The position numbers were made by a program, and so were the translations under genes. Source: Akkermansiaceae bacterium (lineage in GTDB: Bacteria > Verrucomicrobiota > Verrucomicrobiia > Verrucomicrobiales > Akkermansiaceae). Taken from it: 64,000 bases of DNA. Position 1 is the first letter of the stretch. The number at the start of each line of letters is the position of its first letter. The DNA is taken from NCBI GenBank assembly GCA_013041925.1, contig JABDRB010000006.1, forward strand, positions 1-64,000, read 5' to 3'. The notes beneath the pieces were generated by a model. That model had not been told where the DNA came from. It was given only the letters and a program-made list of their open reading frames with translations, and did not search any database. This document shows, piece by piece, positions 38,063 to 46,502 of this stretch.

Positions 38063-38803
38063 ATGGCATCCGATACTGTAATATGGACATTTCTTCCAGG
38101 CCTCGACGGCACGGCTCAGCTCTCTGACGGCATCAAGGAGGTGTTACCTTCCGAAACCCACGCGGAATTCATTGAACTCCCCTCTTCCGGCAAGCAGGAC
38201 TACGACTCACTGACCGATTGGCTCGACAAAAAAATCGCACACGGAAAGAAGCGCCTGCTCATTGCCGAGTCATTCTCTGGCCCGCTCGTATTGCGATGGG
38301 CCGAACAACGACCCCATGAGGTCGTGGGTATCGTCCTCGTGACCTCGTTCTGCGACGCCCCATTGAATCCTGGCATTGCCCTCCTGCCTCTCCGGCCTCT
38401 CTTTATGGTTAAAACGCCGCGTCACACACTGCGCCACTTTCTCATTGGCGAAGATGCCAGCGAGGCCGAAGTTAGCCAGGTAAGCTCCGTGGTCCAAGCC
38501 ATCCCCTCAGCCACCCTGACCAAGAGGGTGCGTGCCATTCTCGAATTAATAGAAAATGACAGTCCAGTGCTGGATCAGGTCCCCATGATGATCCTCCAGG
38601 CTCAAAGCGACAACCTGATCCCGTGGGAAGCTCAACGCAAGCTGGAAGCTTGTTATCCGAACGCGCGCACGCACTGGATCGAATCACCCCACCTCATGCT
38701 TTATCGTTTCCCAGAGCAATGCATCCAGCGCATTGCCGAGTTTGCTTCAGAACTTGGTCAGGGGCAGAAAAAAGACGGCTCCATCTCATCGCCCCCCCAT
38801 TAA
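38063..38803 (+). CDS. Alpha/beta hydrolase
   Basis: 246-residue alpha/beta hydrolase without a signal peptide. Oxyanion segment FLPGLDGTAQLSDG (10-23), nucleophile elbow AESFSG with S70, Asp in LQAQSDNLIPW and His in ESPHLMLYRFP. The elbow has Ser at the second glycine position (small-x-S-x-S-G) as in several small bacterial esterases. Monocistronic, convergent with an OsmC-family gene. Substrate cannot be inferred; cytoplasmic. Confidence 0.82.
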   Translation: MASDTVIWTFLPGLDGTAQLSDGIKEVLPSETHAEFIELPSSGKQDYDSLTDWLDKKIAHGKKRLLIAESFSGPLVLRWAEQRPHEVVGIVLVTSFCDAPLNPGIALLPLRPLFMVKTPRHTLRHFLIGEDASEAEVSQVSSVVQAIPSATLTKRVRAILELIENDSPVLDQVPMMILQAQSDNLIPWEAQRKLEACYPNARTHWIESPHLMLYRFPEQCIQRIAEFASELGQGQKKDGSISSPPH

Positions 38804-38828
38804 GTCGGAGGCTCACGCAGACGCGACT

Positions 38829-39257
38829 TCAGCTGGACGCAGGGGCTCGCCAGCGCCAGTCGATCGGCACCTCGATCTCGGGATGTAAACTCAGGCTCAC
38901 AGGACAGCTCAACGCAGCATGTTCAAGCGCTCCTCTCTCGGGGTGGTCGGCAGGGAGCGGCACATCGATACGCACGTTCAATCGAGCCACCCTCCGTGGC
39001 AGATCATCTGACATGTGCTTTTCCACCTTGATTTGCATCCCCTCAAGGTTGACTCCCAGTTTCTGAGCAACGATCCCCATAATGGTCGCCATACAGCTTC
39101 CCTGCGCGGTAGCCAGAAGATCTGTCGGGGAAAACGTTTCCCCGCGACCGTTGTTATCCAATGGTGCATCTGTGGAGAAATGACTCCCGGTCGGTTCATG
39201 CGTATTGTGACAGTGCAACGCCCCTTCATATTTTGTGTTAATTTCAACCATGGTCAT
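38829..39257 (-). CDS. OsmC-family peroxidase-like protein
   Basis: 142 residues from the ATG at 39257. OsmC fold with the two redox cysteines C55 (AQGSCMATI) and C118 (ALSCPVSLS) and the GETFSPTDLLATA segment. OsmC/Ohr proteins reduce organic hydroperoxides using these Cys residues. The layout is the short general-OsmC (YhfA-like) form. The upstream extension from 39311 reads into the end of the kinase gene and was not taken. It follows the kinase on the same strand with 4 nt between. Confidence 0.86.
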   Translation of the reverse strand: MTMVEINTKYEGALHCHNTHEPTGSHFSTDAPLDNNGRGETFSPTDLLATAQGSCMATIMGIVAQKLGVNLEGMQIKVEKHMSDDLPRRVARLNVRIDVPLPADHPERGALEHAALSCPVSLSLHPEIEVPIDWRWRAPASS

Positions 39258-39261
39258 TTTT

Positions 39262-41850
39262 TTAGGGATTGGAAAATGGGTCATCCTCTGGCGGCTCTGG
39301 GATGGGGGCATTCATTGTTTTGGCAAGGGCGACTCGGAAACCATATAAGTTACTTGTATTGGACGATCTGACCGCATTCCGATTGGTCACATACAGATGT
39401 TCCTTCAAGTAACTACCCCAGCACCCGCCACGCAACACACCATACATCCCCTGCTCGGCATAATCGTCCGCAACCCACTCATAGGCATTACCCGCAAGAT
39501 CATATATACCCAATTCATTCGGCGGATAAGAACCCACAGGAGCTGTTTTTTCATAACCATCATTATAATTAATGAGCGTTCGGTTACGGCGAATATCCGT
39601 GGCTTGTGCCGCCGTTTGATCCGCTAAGTTACCGACCTTAAATCCGGCATCCTCTGGTGGCCAGACAAGCCCCCATGGAAATATTTTTTCCATCCTGAAT
39701 TCCCTCCGCGCCGGGGAACGATCAGGATCGTCTACGAGCCCTGCGATACGGCTCCACTCCAAATCCGTTAGGAGACGATAAGACACATCCTCGGAGATCC
39801 GTTCCTTTCTATGTTCTTGCTCCGTAAGCCACTTGCAGAAGGCTTCAGCATCATCACGGGAAACCTGCAACACCGGATGATCCGGACCTTGCGCAAACCC
39901 AGGATCCGCGGGAGATTGTGCCTTCGCTTCCTTGACATACGCGTTGTAGTCCGACACCCGCGTTTCCCATGCGGAGACCAACACCTCCTCGTTCACTGGT
40001 ACAAAGCGCATCCCGAGGCTATTCTCCCATTTTTTACCAAAAACCACACTATTGTCTCGCTGGAGATTGATACTCACTTTTTCTCTGGCGAGATCTTTGA
40101 CATTCAACGCGCGGGTATTGCGCCGGTAGCCTTCCAAAGTCAGACTGAGTTCGATCGACCCTGGTTTGACACGCCCTAGGTAGAGGGGTGTTGTCCCCCG
40201 ATATTCACCATCGATCTGTACCATTGCTCCCTCGGGAGAACTCTGAATCTCGAGATTAGCAAAGGGGATATTTTTCACCAGACTCTGAAAAGGCAACAAC
40301 TTCTTTTTTCTCACCGTAGAGGTCATCCTCGGAGATTTAAAACCTACGGCAAACAGAGGGGCAATATGCTGCACCTCGTTCAAATACCCCTCGGATAGCG
40401 CAACTTGGGTCTGCCACTCACAGTAAGCATCCGCCTGCTCGGGAGTTGCACAAACGATCAAACGTTTTACCCCACTCTCACTGTGCTCAATAAATTCTGC
40501 AGGCACCTTTTCACCTAAAGACCTCTCATAGCGTTTCCATTGATACTTCCTCACATATCCCGCACTGACATGATACTCATCCACTGGTTGATAGTGGACA
40601 CCAAAATTATCCACCCATTCCTGCCCAGCGACAGGTGGGGCATAAATCGCCATAATCTGCTCCACCATTTCCGTTTCGTTGGCCTTAACGATGCCCTCCT
40701 TGCGTTCCGTCCGGTAGCCTTCGAGGCGGAATTCAAATTCATAGTGTGACCCCGCCGCCATCCGGATGTTTTTCATCGGTGTGATATCTAGAAAATGACC
40801 TTTCCGGTCATAGACCTCAGCGCCTTCTGGGTCACTGAGCACTTTGACAAATCCATACTGAGTCCGAACGATCGGCGGCTTGATATTGCCCGGGCCAGCC
40901 ACTGCCACCTGAGGCCAGGGGATAAATTCGCGAAACCCCCAAACCAACAAACATAACAAGCCTGTCAGTAGGATCAGCGCGTTCACCAGACTACGCCGCC
41001 GACGCTTCACCCGCTTGCCACTCTGTAGCTGCCTCAAGCCATCAGCTAATATCTCTGCCGTGGTAATGGTCCGCCTCGACACGCGCGGTTCACAAATATC
41101 ACAAATGACGTGATTGAGCCTGAGCCAGCGTTTTTTTTGCGTCTCATCAGGAAGTTCATCCGGGAGTTCGGGAAACTCCATACGGTCTTTGCCTGTCGCC
41201 ATCTCATAGAGCACCTTGCCTAGGCCATAAACATCCGCCTGAGCCGAGCCAGGGCCTTCCGGCGGCACAAACCCCTCGGTTCCAACAAAGGTCCTCTGCC
41301 CACGGGCCGCGACCAGCCCGATATCAGCCAACTCCGCCTTACCATCGACAAAAATAATGTTGGCAGGTTTAATATCGCGGTGCGCAAGCCCCTTCCCGTG
41401 AAGATGCGCAAGGGCCTCGGCAAGACGAAGCCCCACATCGATAACGATATCAGTATCGATCGGCTTACCATCGGCCTTTTTTAAATCTGTTCGTAAATTG
41501 CGCGGTTCATACTCCACGGGATTGATGTCGTCGCCCGAGTTGATGTCGTCGCCAAGCTCCATGACGTAATAATAGAACTCGCCCTCATCCTTATCCTTAC
41601 TGCGACCGACGTGAAGAATATTCACCAAGCCCGGATGATCTCGCGAAATGGGCTCATACTTGAGAATCCCCTCGAACTCGCGCTCGAATCCACGCTCGTC
41701 CTCAAAGTCTTCACGACGCACCAATTTCACGGCACGCATCGCGCCCGTGACAGCGCGCGCCAACCACACTTCCCCATACGAGCCACCACCAATTTTGCGC
41801 AGCACCTCATGATCCGGAATCACCGGCTCTGGTCGCGTCCTACCCCGCAT
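39262..41850 (-). CDS. Ser/Thr kinase with PEGA and FGE-fold domains
   Basis: 862 residues. Kinase domain (12-275): glycine loop IGGGSYGEV, K42, catalytic HRDIKPAN (D159), D176-I-G in place of DFG. Transmembrane helix about 288-308. Outside: PEGA 1 (332-400, LSDPEGAEV), a degenerate FGE-like segment (about 415-500, FGVHYQPVDEYHVSAGYV), PEGA 2 (532-596, SSPEGAMV), and a C-terminal FGE-sulfatase/C-type-lectin-like domain (605-843). The C-terminal domain lacks the CxxxxC pair of true formylglycine enzymes (GGCWGSYLKE), so it is not a sulfatase maturase and probably senses a ligand. Its start overlaps the sigma factor's stop by 11 nt. Confidence 0.9.
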   Translation of the reverse strand: MRGRTRPEPVIPDHEVLRKIGGGSYGEVWLARAVTGAMRAVKLVRREDFEDERGFEREFEGILKYEPISRDHPGLVNILHVGRSKDKDEGEFYYYVMELGDDINSGDDINPVEYEPRNLRTDLKKADGKPIDTDIVIDVGLRLAEALAHLHGKGLAHRDIKPANIIFVDGKAELADIGLVAARGQRTFVGTEGFVPPEGPGSAQADVYGLGKVLYEMATGKDRMEFPELPDELPDETQKKRWLRLNHVICDICEPRVSRRTITTAEILADGLRQLQSGKRVKRRRRSLVNALILLTGLLCLLVWGFREFIPWPQVAVAGPGNIKPPIVRTQYGFVKVLSDPEGAEVYDRKGHFLDITPMKNIRMAAGSHYEFEFRLEGYRTERKEGIVKANETEMVEQIMAIYAPPVAGQEWVDNFGVHYQPVDEYHVSAGYVRKYQWKRYERSLGEKVPAEFIEHSESGVKRLIVCATPEQADAYCEWQTQVALSEGYLNEVQHIAPLFAVGFKSPRMTSTVRKKKLLPFQSLVKNIPFANLEIQSSPEGAMVQIDGEYRGTTPLYLGRVKPGSIELSLTLEGYRRNTRALNVKDLAREKVSINLQRDNSVVFGKKWENSLGMRFVPVNEEVLVSAWETRVSDYNAYVKEAKAQSPADPGFAQGPDHPVLQVSRDDAEAFCKWLTEQEHRKERISEDVSYRLLTDLEWSRIAGLVDDPDRSPARREFRMEKIFPWGLVWPPEDAGFKVGNLADQTAAQATDIRRNRTLINYNDGYEKTAPVGSYPPNELGIYDLAGNAYEWVADDYAEQGMYGVLRGGCWGSYLKEHLYVTNRNAVRSSNTSNLYGFRVALAKTMNAPIPEPPEDDPFSNP

Positions 41851-42487
41851 CTTCCTCTAATTTTGCCAGTTCCTTTTTTAAGATTTTACCCACACGGTGC
41901 TTTGCCAGATAAACCTGCGACATACTCACCCCTAGCCGTGACTGCACCTTGCTCGCATTCCACTCACGGATGACATAACAATCAAAGATCTGATACTGCT
42001 TCGGAGACACCTGTGATTTGACTTTTGCCAAGGCCGCATCCGCTAAGTTATTTTTCCACTCGATATCCCAAAGACGCTCAAGTGCACCACTCTGTGGATC
42101 CTCCACGCGCTCAACCGCCGAGGTCTTCTGCCCCTCATCATCCCACTCCCCGATACTCATCGCCGTATCTTTTTTGCGCTTGCGAAACTGATCGTTAATC
42201 CGCCAGCGGGTCATATTCATCAACCACGACTTAAACGACCCTTTCTCTGGGTCATACATCTTTTTTTTACTCTGCTTAGCGATCGAGAGGATGGTCTCCT
42301 GGACCACGTCAAATGCCTCGTCAGAGCGCAGGCCCGCCTTCAACCCCACGGCATAGATGAGCTTCCAGTATGTTTTGTAAAAATCATCCCATGTCCGCTG
42401 GTCCTCCCAGTTGTCGAGTTTTGCGATCAGACTCTTCCGCGTATGTGCATACGCCGATTCTATTTTTGCATCCTCTTTGTCTGCCAT
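41840..42487 (-). CDS. ECF sigma factor paired with Ser/Thr kinase
   Basis: 215 residues from the ATG at 42487. Region 2: WKLIYAVGLKAGLRSDEAFDVVQETILSIAKQ, then KGSFKSWLMNMTRWRINDQFRKR. Region 4: QVSPKQYQIFDCYVIREWNASKVQSRLGVSMSQVYLAKHRVG. The shape is that of ECF factors linked to membrane kinases in planctomycetes and Verrucomicrobiota. It overlaps the kinase start by 11 nt, so they are translationally coupled and the kinase probably controls the sigma factor, by phosphorylation of Ser/Thr. No separate anti-sigma factor is present. Confidence 0.88.
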   Translation of the reverse strand: MADKEDAKIESAYAHTRKSLIAKLDNWEDQRTWDDFYKTYWKLIYAVGLKAGLRSDEAFDVVQETILSIAKQSKKKMYDPEKGSFKSWLMNMTRWRINDQFRKRKKDTAMSIGEWDDEGQKTSAVERVEDPQSGALERLWDIEWKNNLADAALAKVKSQVSPKQYQIFDCYVIREWNASKVQSRLGVSMSQVYLAKHRVGKILKKELAKLEEDAG

Positions 42488-42714
42488 CCTGCTGTTTCTA
42501 TAGCATAGGATTCCCGCCAATCCACCAGCAATTATCAGAAGTGCGATAGGATCGGGTGTTTTTCCCCTGATCCCGTCAGAATGATCAAAAAAATTCCACC
42601 TCCCACTACGGCGATGGGCACAATAGGGTCACATTTTCAAATAATTGCTCCAGTCGACTGAATACTCCCCGCATTAACCTTTACACAAGCAACTTATGCA
42701 TCTACTTCCGCTTC

Positions 42715-43923
42715 ATGTCTTTTGCCGATCTCGGACTCTCCGAAGCCGTTCTCACCTCCGTCACTGAATCCGGCTACGAGAAACCCACGCCCATTCAAGC
42801 CAAGGCCATCCCCCTCATTCTCGAGGGCAAGGATGTCATTGGCGCATCCCAGACAGGCACCGGCAAAACCGCCGCCTTCGCCCTGCCCTCACTTTCTAAG
42901 ATCAAACCACTGGGTAAACCCCAGATCCTTGTCCTAGAACCGACCCGCGAACTTGCCCACCAAGTCGCCGAGCAATTCGAACACTACGGCAAACACACCG
43001 GCTGCAAGGTCGCCCTGATCTACGGCGGGATGGGATACGGCAAACAGGACGAACAAATGGCCGTGGCCGATATCGTGGTCGCCACACCCGGTCGCCTCGT
43101 CGACCACTTCTACCGCGGCACCATGCGCTTCGGTCAGGTCCAAATCCTCATCCTTGATGAAGTCGACCGCATGCTCGACATGGGATTCCTCCCGATCGTG
43201 CGGAAAATTGTCAGCCTCTGCCCATGGAACACGGACGAGACATCACGCCAAACACTCTTTTTCTCCGCCACCATGCCACTGGCAATCCAAGGCTTCGCCC
43301 AATGGTGCCTGCACAAGCCTGAATCGGTCGAAATCGCACGGGCCGCCGTGCCTGATACCGTCAACCACGCGTTCTACCCAGTCTCCATGGACCAGCGTGA
43401 CGAACTCTTGCTCGCTCTCTTGGAAAAAACCGAGTTCCACTCGGTGATGATCTTCACCCGCACACGCAAAGAGGCAGACACCCTGACCGGGCTGATCAAA
43501 GGAACCGGCCACAAAGAAGTGGTCGCCATGCACTCAGATGTCAAACAGGCCGATCGATTGAAGGCTCTCGCAGGTTTCAAAGACGGCACCTACAATATCC
43601 TCGTCGCCACCGACGTCGCCGCCCGCGGTATCGATATCTCCACCGTCACTCACGTTATCAACTACCGTGTGCCTGAAAACTCCGAGGACTACGTGCACCG
43701 AATCGGCCGGACAGGTCGCGCCGAATCCGAAGGGGATGCCTACACCATCCTGACCGCCGACGAAATCGACTTCGCCAATTCGGTCGAAAACTTCATCAGC
43801 AAAAAGATCAAACGCCGCAAGCTCGACGGATTCGACTACACTTACACAGCGCTCCTTGACGACTCCCCTGCGCGTCCCGTTCGCAAAAAACGTCCACCGG
43901 CACCTCGCCGGCGCAGGCGCTAA
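42715..43923 (+). CDS. DEAD-box RNA helicase (RhlE-like)
   Basis: 402 residues. Q motif (F3, Q28), motif I ASQTGTGKT (K51), motif Ia PTREL, motif Ib TPGRL, motif II D148-E-V-D151 (DEVD instead of DEAD), motif III SAT, motif IV IFTRT, motif V ATDVAARGID and motif VI HRIGRTGRA. The order and spacing are those of the RhlE group, which acts in ribosome assembly and RNA turnover. The C-terminal tail is Arg/Lys/Pro-rich (VRKKRPPAPRRRRR), a likely RNA-binding extension. ruvC follows 45 nt later on the same strand. ATG at 42715. Confidence 0.93.
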   Translation: MSFADLGLSEAVLTSVTESGYEKPTPIQAKAIPLILEGKDVIGASQTGTGKTAAFALPSLSKIKPLGKPQILVLEPTRELAHQVAEQFEHYGKHTGCKVALIYGGMGYGKQDEQMAVADIVVATPGRLVDHFYRGTMRFGQVQILILDEVDRMLDMGFLPIVRKIVSLCPWNTDETSRQTLFFSATMPLAIQGFAQWCLHKPESVEIARAAVPDTVNHAFYPVSMDQRDELLLALLEKTEFHSVMIFTRTRKEADTLTGLIKGTGHKEVVAMHSDVKQADRLKALAGFKDGTYNILVATDVAARGIDISTVTHVINYRVPENSEDYVHRIGRTGRAESEGDAYTILTADEIDFANSVENFISKKIKRRKLDGFDYTYTALLDDSPARPVRKKRPPAPRRRRR

Positions 43924-43968
43924 CCAAGGGCCACTGATCACGGCCACGCCGAGCTGATCACTCCGCCC

Positions 43969-44472
43969 ATGAAAGTCATCGCCATCGACCCCGCCATCCG
44001 CAACACTGGCTACGCCGTGTTAGAAGGCGACCATCGCGAGCAGAAAGTTCACGACTACGGCGTCATCACCCTCCCCGCTAAGACCCCCCAGTCGGGTGCC
44101 TTGGCCGCTATCCACACCAGCGTTGCCAACCTCATCAAAAAGTGGCAACCCGATGAAGCCGCCGTCGAGGGCATCATCTACGTCCAGTCCCACCGCACGG
44201 CAATCACCATGGGGGCCGCCCGCGCCGCCAGCCTGATCGCCGCCGCCGAAACAGGCATCAAGATTTTTGAATACGCGCCCCGCAAGGTCAAGCAGGTCGT
44301 CACCGGTAATGGATCGGCCGACAAACAACAGGTTGCCTTCATGGTCCGCGCCCTACTCGGCCTCGCCGAAACTCCAGCACACGATGCCGCCGATGCCCTC
44401 GCCATCGCAATCGCCCACCTCACCGCCAGCGATCCGCTCAAGGCCGCCATCTTAAAACGTGAGCAGCTCTAA
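43969..44472 (+). CDS. ruvC: Holliday junction resolvase RuvC
   Basis: 167-residue endonuclease resolving Holliday junctions. The four acidic catalytic residues are in place: D7 (AIDPAI), E67 (VEGIIY), D139 and D142 (HDAADALA). The RNase-H-like fold also shows the RTAITMGAARA helix. Length is within the usual RuvC range. It is 45 nt downstream of the RNA helicase; ruvA and ruvB are not present here. An oxidoreductase follows. ATG at 43969 without a Shine-Dalgarno sequence. Confidence 0.93.
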   Translation: MKVIAIDPAIRNTGYAVLEGDHREQKVHDYGVITLPAKTPQSGALAAIHTSVANLIKKWQPDEAAVEGIIYVQSHRTAITMGAARAASLIAAAETGIKIFEYAPRKVKQVVTGNGSADKQQVAFMVRALLGLAETPAHDAADALAIAIAHLTASDPLKAAILKREQL

Positions 44473-44538
44473 AAACGCATCCCCCCGTGCATTTGATGGC
44501 TGGAAATACCACAGGATCCCTATAGCATCTCGACCATC

Positions 44539-45609
44539 ATGAGTAGAAAATACAAAATTGCTGGAATCAACTTTGACCACATGCACATGGGCGATTTGCT
44601 CCGCATGGCTCACGACCACCCGAACGTCGACATCGTTGGCATCTGTGATGAAGATCCAGCACGCATGCAGGATGCCATCCAAAACTTCGCCCTCCCCCCC
44701 GAGTGCGTATTTACCGACTACTCACGCTGTATCACAGAGACGCAACCGGACATCGTTATCCTCTGCCCCGCCACGGCCGACCATGCAGAGTGGACCGAAA
44801 AAGTCGCCCCGCTAGGCCCCCACATCCTCATGGAAAAACCCTTTGCCGCCTCCGTCGCCGATGCCGACAGGATGATCCGAGCCATGGAGCAAAGTGGCAA
44901 GCGACTCATGATCAACTGGCCACTCCGCTGGGTAGCCTCTCACGTCACCGCGTATCGACTGCTCGATGATGGGATGATTGGCGAACTCCTCAACATCCAT
45001 TACTACGATGGCAACCGTGGCCCGCTCCGGCACGGCGCCGACAAGGTGGAAAGCGCCCCCGGACCCAAATCGGAAAGTTGGTTCTATCAAAAAGCCTCCG
45101 GTGGCGGTTCTCTCCTCGATTACTTAGGCTACGGAACCACCCTCGGCACATGGTATTTCAAGGGTAAAAAACCCGTGGAAATAACCTCCGCCACCGACGA
45201 ACCCGCAGGCCTTGAGGTCGAGGAACACAGCATCACCATCGCCCGCTACGATACCGGCCTCGCTAAATTTGAAACCCAATGGGGAACATTCACCGACCCA
45301 TGGGTCCACCAACCCCAACCCAAATGTGGGTTTATCCTCAATGGAAGCAAAGGCACCATCAGCAGCTACGATTACGAGCCCAGCATCCGAGTGCAAAGCG
45401 AGAACTGCCCCGAGGGCCAAGACATCCCTGCCGATGCTCTCTTATCCCCAACGAGTAACCCCATTGAATACTTCATCCATTGCCTCGACGAAAACCTCCC
45501 CTTTGAAGGGCCACTGTCACTCGAGACCGCACGGATTGGACAGCAAATGGTCGACACCGCAGTCGCCAGCGCCGCCCAAAAAAGAACCCTCCCACTCATC
45601 GAGGCATAA
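44539..45609 (+). CDS. Gfo/Idh/MocA family oxidoreductase
   Basis: 356 residues. Rossmann domain starting KIAGINFDHMHMGD, the glycine-rich loop being replaced by a His/Met-rich GINFDHMHMG sequence, unusual for this family. The catalytic EKP motif is present (LMEKPFAA), followed by the C-terminal beta-sheet domain with SGGGSLLDYLGYGTTLG. The GG-S-L-LDYLGYG region is where family members bind substrate. Lies on the plus strand after ruvC (66-nt gap). Substrate is unknown, but the family typically oxidises or reduces sugars and inositols. Confidence 0.85.
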   Translation: MSRKYKIAGINFDHMHMGDLLRMAHDHPNVDIVGICDEDPARMQDAIQNFALPPECVFTDYSRCITETQPDIVILCPATADHAEWTEKVAPLGPHILMEKPFAASVADADRMIRAMEQSGKRLMINWPLRWVASHVTAYRLLDDGMIGELLNIHYYDGNRGPLRHGADKVESAPGPKSESWFYQKASGGGSLLDYLGYGTTLGTWYFKGKKPVEITSATDEPAGLEVEEHSITIARYDTGLAKFETQWGTFTDPWVHQPQPKCGFILNGSKGTISSYDYEPSIRVQSENCPEGQDIPADALLSPTSNPIEYFIHCLDENLPFEGPLSLETARIGQQMVDTAVASAAQKRTLPLIEA

Positions 45610-45671
45610 TACCAAAGAAGACCACACGGCCCGCTTTTCAGCTGAGACGCCATGTCCGACACCCCTCTGGA

Positions 45672-46322
45672 TCAGGGCGCAAGGCGGTCAACCGACCAAT
45701 CGTCACCGTCCCTTGTGTAGAGGAATCGATCGTGCACGCGGCCTTTGCCACCTTGCCAGAACTCGATCCGCTGAGGGCGCAATCGATACCCCCCCCAGAA
45801 GCTCGGCAAGGGGACCTCGCCCCCTTTAAATTTAGCTTTGATCTCCGCCATTTTATTCATCAGCAAGGCGCGAGAATCAATCACGCTGGATTGATCCGAC
45901 ACCCAGGCGCCAATCTGACTTTCCCGCGGACGCGAGGCAAAGTATTTGAGCGACTCCGCCGTGCTGACCTTTTCAACCGCCCCGTCGATACGCACCTGGC
46001 GCTCCAGCTGCAACCATGGGAAAAGCATCGACGCCGATGGATGCGCGGCCACCTCCATCGCCTTGGCACTTCCGTAGTTCGTGTAAAAAACAAAACCCGC
46101 GGCATCAAAAAATTTCATCAACACAGTGCGCGACGCCGGGCAGCCGTCGAGCCCCAAGGTCGAGAGCGTTAACGCATTCGGTTCGTGAAGCTCAACCTCA
46201 CGGGCCTCGGCAAACCATTGCTCAAACTGCATAATGGGACAGGAGGCCAGCTCAGCACGCCGCAGCACACGACTCCCATATTCTTCACGCATGGCTGCGA
46301 TTTCTTCACGACTCTTTGACAT
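45672..46322 (-). CDS. pdxH: Pyridoxine/pyridoxamine 5'-phosphate oxidase
   Basis: FMN-dependent enzyme making PLP, 216 residues. Family landmarks: EPNALTLSTLGLDGCPASRTVLMK, FVFYTNYGSAKA, FPWLQLERQVRIDGAVEKV, FASRPRESQIGAWVSDQSSVI and the C-terminal WGGYRLRPQRIEFWQGGKGRVHDRF. These cover the FMN- and PLP-binding residues. The enzyme supplies PLP for many proteins, including the aminomutase at 22671. It is convergent with the oxidoreductase gene. ATG at 46322. Confidence 0.94.
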   Translation of the reverse strand: MSKSREEIAAMREEYGSRVLRRAELASCPIMQFEQWFAEAREVELHEPNALTLSTLGLDGCPASRTVLMKFFDAAGFVFYTNYGSAKAMEVAAHPSASMLFPWLQLERQVRIDGAVEKVSTAESLKYFASRPRESQIGAWVSDQSSVIDSRALLMNKMAEIKAKFKGGEVPLPSFWGGYRLRPQRIEFWQGGKGRVHDRFLYTRDGDDWSVDRLAP

Positions 46323-46502
46323 GGCTTATTGTGAATCGCCGACCAAAAAATACCAACCACAAATACTCAATTTAATCCCCCCCGTTCGCCATGTTACACC
46401 GTGCCACACTGTGACCTGACCGTCCTCGTCATGACCTCCCCACATGGCCAACGCTATAATCACCTCCGCAGGTCAGCATAATCCCCTGTAAATCTTGGGA
46501 CA

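Noticed and set aside
39262-39900. FGE domain of the kinase as sulfatase maturase
   Set aside because: The catalytic CxxxxC pair is missing (GGCWGSYLKE) and the domain is fused to a Ser/Thr kinase, so it cannot be assumed to modify the sulfatases.
46432-46460. TATAAT box at 46455 as small-RNA promoter
   Set aside because: The -35 region is poor (TGACCT) and nothing recognisable follows before the antisense gspF.
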